A DNA stretch of 13,001 nt from Candidatus Nomurabacteria bacterium (GTDB lineage: Bacteria > Patescibacteriota > Minisyncoccia > Phycocordibacterales > UBA9973): assembly GCA_028286705.1 (NCBI GenBank), contig JAQBRC010000003.1, positions 1 through 13,001 of the forward strand. Reading direction: 5' to 3'. A model generated the notes under the pieces. The model had not been told where the DNA came from, searched no databases, and saw only the letters and a list, made by a program, of their open reading frames with translations. Both the position numbers and the translations under genes were made by a program. Numbering within the stretch: position 1 is the stretch's first letter; each line of letters begins with the position of its first letter. Positions 11,965 through 13,001 of this stretch are shown in pieces.

Positions 11965-11994
11965 CAAAAGCCCCTGCAATTGCAGGGGCTTTTG
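11965..11994 (-). terminator. Terminator of the DUF5666 gene
   Basis: A 30-bp perfect palindrome (CAAAAGCCCCTGCAA at 11965-11979 with its complement at 11980-11994) folds into a 12-bp or longer stem with an AATT loop and A/T tracts on both sides. It lies 18 bp after the stop of the leftward DUF5666 gene and just upstream of the next promoter, so it insulates the two units. Confidence 0.92.
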
Positions 11995-12012
11995 GAGATA
12001 GACTACTTTATA

Positions 12013-12792
12013 TTACTTACCAAATCCGAAGATTCGAGCAAAGAAGGTGCCAATTCGTCCAAATAATCCAGCCTTAGCTTCAGCTGATCCTTTCATTGCA
12101 CCGCTGTCTACAATGTTTACAGCAGTCACAGAACTACCGTTGATAGTACCCTGAGCCACAAGACTGTCCCCTACGACAATGTTTGAAACAGTTGCTGTAG
12201 TGCCAGACTTAGTGATCTTAGCGGATGTTGCATCGATAGTGTAACTAATGTTGCTCTTGTTAGTGATAGTTATAGTGTTTCCGTTCACTGCAGTTACAGT
12301 ACCGCCGATGATAGGCTGACCATTCCCTTCGGGAATGGTTACCTTGCCTTCGCCGTTACCCTTAGCCATAACACCGTCATGGATTCTAACAGCAGTTACG
12401 TTTGTACCGTCTACCTTTCCTTCAACAAAGATGTTGTCGCCAACAGCGATAGTTGAAATAGTAGCAGCAACATTGTTCTTATCAACCATTGCACCACTAG
12501 CATTTACACTATAGGTAGTAGTTACCTGCGTAGTAGCCTTCTTGTCCATAGACTTACTACTTACAGTAATAGTATTTCCGTTTATTGCAGTTACAGTACC
12601 GAAGATACCGTTCTGACGATGATTATCTGATACACCGCGAACATTAAGGTCGGTGTCAACTTTTCCGTTAATGATTCCTGTCTTGATATCTGCATTTACG
12701 TTGCCTGATACTGACTCAGCAGAAACTGTTGCGGAGATGCCGATAGTGAGAAGAAGTGCCAGCGTTGGAAGTGCTAAGATTTTTTTATTCAT
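12013..12792 (-). CDS. Secreted DUF5666 repeat protein with amphipathic C-terminus
   Basis: A 259-residue exported protein. The signal peptide is MNKKILALPTLALLLTIGIS with cleavage near TVSA-E26. Two DUF5666-type beta units follow at about 62-138 and 161-230. Each runs GTVTAINGNTITV or GTVTAVNGNTITI, then a Thr/Ser-rich strand, then VGDNIFVEGKVDGTNVTAVRI or VGDSLVAQGTINGSSVTAVNI, as in small OB-like barrels. The last 18 residues, GLFGRIGTFFARIFGFGK, form an amphipathic, basic-aromatic segment that could bind a membrane or partner. DUF5666 proteins are common in CPR genomes and of unknown role. I start at 12792, where the signal peptide begins. A long dyad sits 7 nt before this ATG, and a TATAAT (complement of 12859-12864) could be the -10 box for a 5' leader of about 60 nt. 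The gene has its own terminator. Confidence 0.82.
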   Translation of the reverse strand: MNKKILALPTLALLLTIGISATVSAESVSGNVNADIKTGIINGKVDTDLNVRGVSDNHRQNGIFGTVTAINGNTITVSSKSMDKKATTQVTTTYSVNASGAMVDKNNVAATISTIAVGDNIFVEGKVDGTNVTAVRIHDGVMAKGNGEGKVTIPEGNGQPIIGGTVTAVNGNTITITNKSNISYTIDATSAKITKSGTTATVSNIVVGDSLVAQGTINGSSVTAVNIVDSGAMKGSAEAKAGLFGRIGTFFARIFGFGK

Positions 12793-12799
12793 ATAGTTA

Positions 12800-12826
12800 C
12801 TCAATAGATTACTTGTAATCATTGAG
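12800..12826 (-). promoter_or_regulatory. Long inverted repeat before the DUF5666 start
   Basis: CTCAAT-A-GATTAC-TT-GTAATC-ATTGAG: two 6-bp arms (12800-12805 with 12821-12826, 12807-12812 with 12815-12820) with one unpaired A. It ends 7 nt before the start codon. It could fold in the mRNA leader and mask the start, or act as an operator. Confidence 0.5.
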
Positions 12827-12858
12827 ACAAACTTAGGTCTAGTCTGCCTCTACCTTAT

Positions 12859-12864
12859 ATTATA
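12859..12864 (-). promoter_or_regulatory. Possible -10 box for the DUF5666 gene
   Basis: The minus strand reads TATAAT here. No good -35 hexamer is seen at a 16-18 nt spacing. It would give a leader of about 60 nt that contains the 12800-12826 dyad. Confidence 0.4.
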
Positions 12865-12892
12865 CGCTATTTCTAGCAATATTCTTTCGTAG

Positions 12893-12898
12893 TATACT
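12893..12898 (+). promoter_or_regulatory. -10 box for the TMEM175-like gene
   Basis: TATACT lies 9 nt before the ATG at 12908. The -35 match (TTTCTA at a 17-nt spacing) is weak. The spacing again leaves almost no leader. Confidence 0.45.
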
Positions 12899-12907
12899 AT
12901 TGTGCAT

Positions 12908-13001
12908 ATGCAACCAACCAATAAGATCCGTTTTGAAAGCTTCAGCGATGGCGTATTTGCCATCGCCACAACACTACTAGCACTGGAACTCCGCGTACCA
13001 G
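12908..13001 (+). CDS. TMEM175 family (DUF1211) channel protein, N-terminal fragment
   Basis: Only 31 codons are inside the window. They read MQPTNKIRFESFSDGVFAIA and continue TTLLALELRVP. This is the first transmembrane helix and signature of the TMEM175/DUF1211 (PF06736-like) family, R-x3-FSDGVFAI-x2-TLL-x-LE-x-x-P, with the Arg and the FSDG block intact. Family members characterised in bacteria and in lysosomes are potassium-permeable channels built from six-helix units in the membrane. Ion selectivity here is inferred from family only. The gene continues beyond the window and is divergent from the DUF5666 gene, with 115 bp between. Confidence 0.85.
   Translation, partial: MQPTNKIRFESFSDGVFAIATTLLALELRVP

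Overview
The window looks like a chromosome segment from a Candidatus Patescibacteria (CPR) bacterium, most likely the Parcubacteria/Paceibacteria side. This is inference. It rests on small single-purpose genes, secreted proteins with DUF5666 repeats, a YPEGxxTxYFG-type peptidoglycan-binding domain fused to a long collagen-like stalk, several unknown short membrane proteins, and starts that lack a Shine-Dalgarno sequence but have a -10 box only a few bases upstream. No ribosomal or other marker gene is present to fix the lineage.

Left part (1-3614). The 3' end of an rdgB/HAM1 nucleotide pyrophosphatase gene and its terminator come first. A 19-bp sequence at 305-323 then matches, at 18 of 19 positions, the 3' end of an intact tRNA-Ser(GCT) gene at 3525-3614. 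Between the two copies lie about 3.2 kb of unusual DNA: an AT-rich 738-residue AAA_13/ABC-type ATPase gene, a stretch dense in inverted repeats, and two small genes (37 and 78 codons). The small genes share a hairpin-bearing leader and a related N-terminus. I read this as a small island integrated at the tRNA 3' end, possibly with a defence role. No integrase is visible.

Middle (3690-7252). Two four-helix membrane proteins are divergently arranged: an unknown one and a DoxX-family protein. A bidirectional terminator separates doxX from a secreted Ig-like (Big_2) repeat protein with a Tyr-Pro-Thr linker. A soluble unknown protein and a DUF1761-like membrane protein follow. A short rightward transcript could encode a very basic 40-residue peptide and ends in a strong terminator.

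Right part (7291-13001). This is a cell-surface and glycosylation region. It holds a GT2 glycosyltransferase, a secreted protein with a peptidoglycan-binding domain, 47 uninterrupted Gly-X-Y triplets and a BclA-like C-terminal head, and two overlapping GT-B glycosyltransferases behind a near-consensus promoter. It also holds a secreted DUF5666 repeat protein and the start of a TMEM175-family channel gene. A second serine-type tRNA sits after the GT-B pair and has the unusual anticodon ACT.

The most notable items are the tRNA-Ser-flanked island, the duplicated leader whose stem differs in sequence but keeps pairing, the ACT tRNA, the collagen-like surface protein beside glycosyltransferases, and repeated signs of leaderless transcription.
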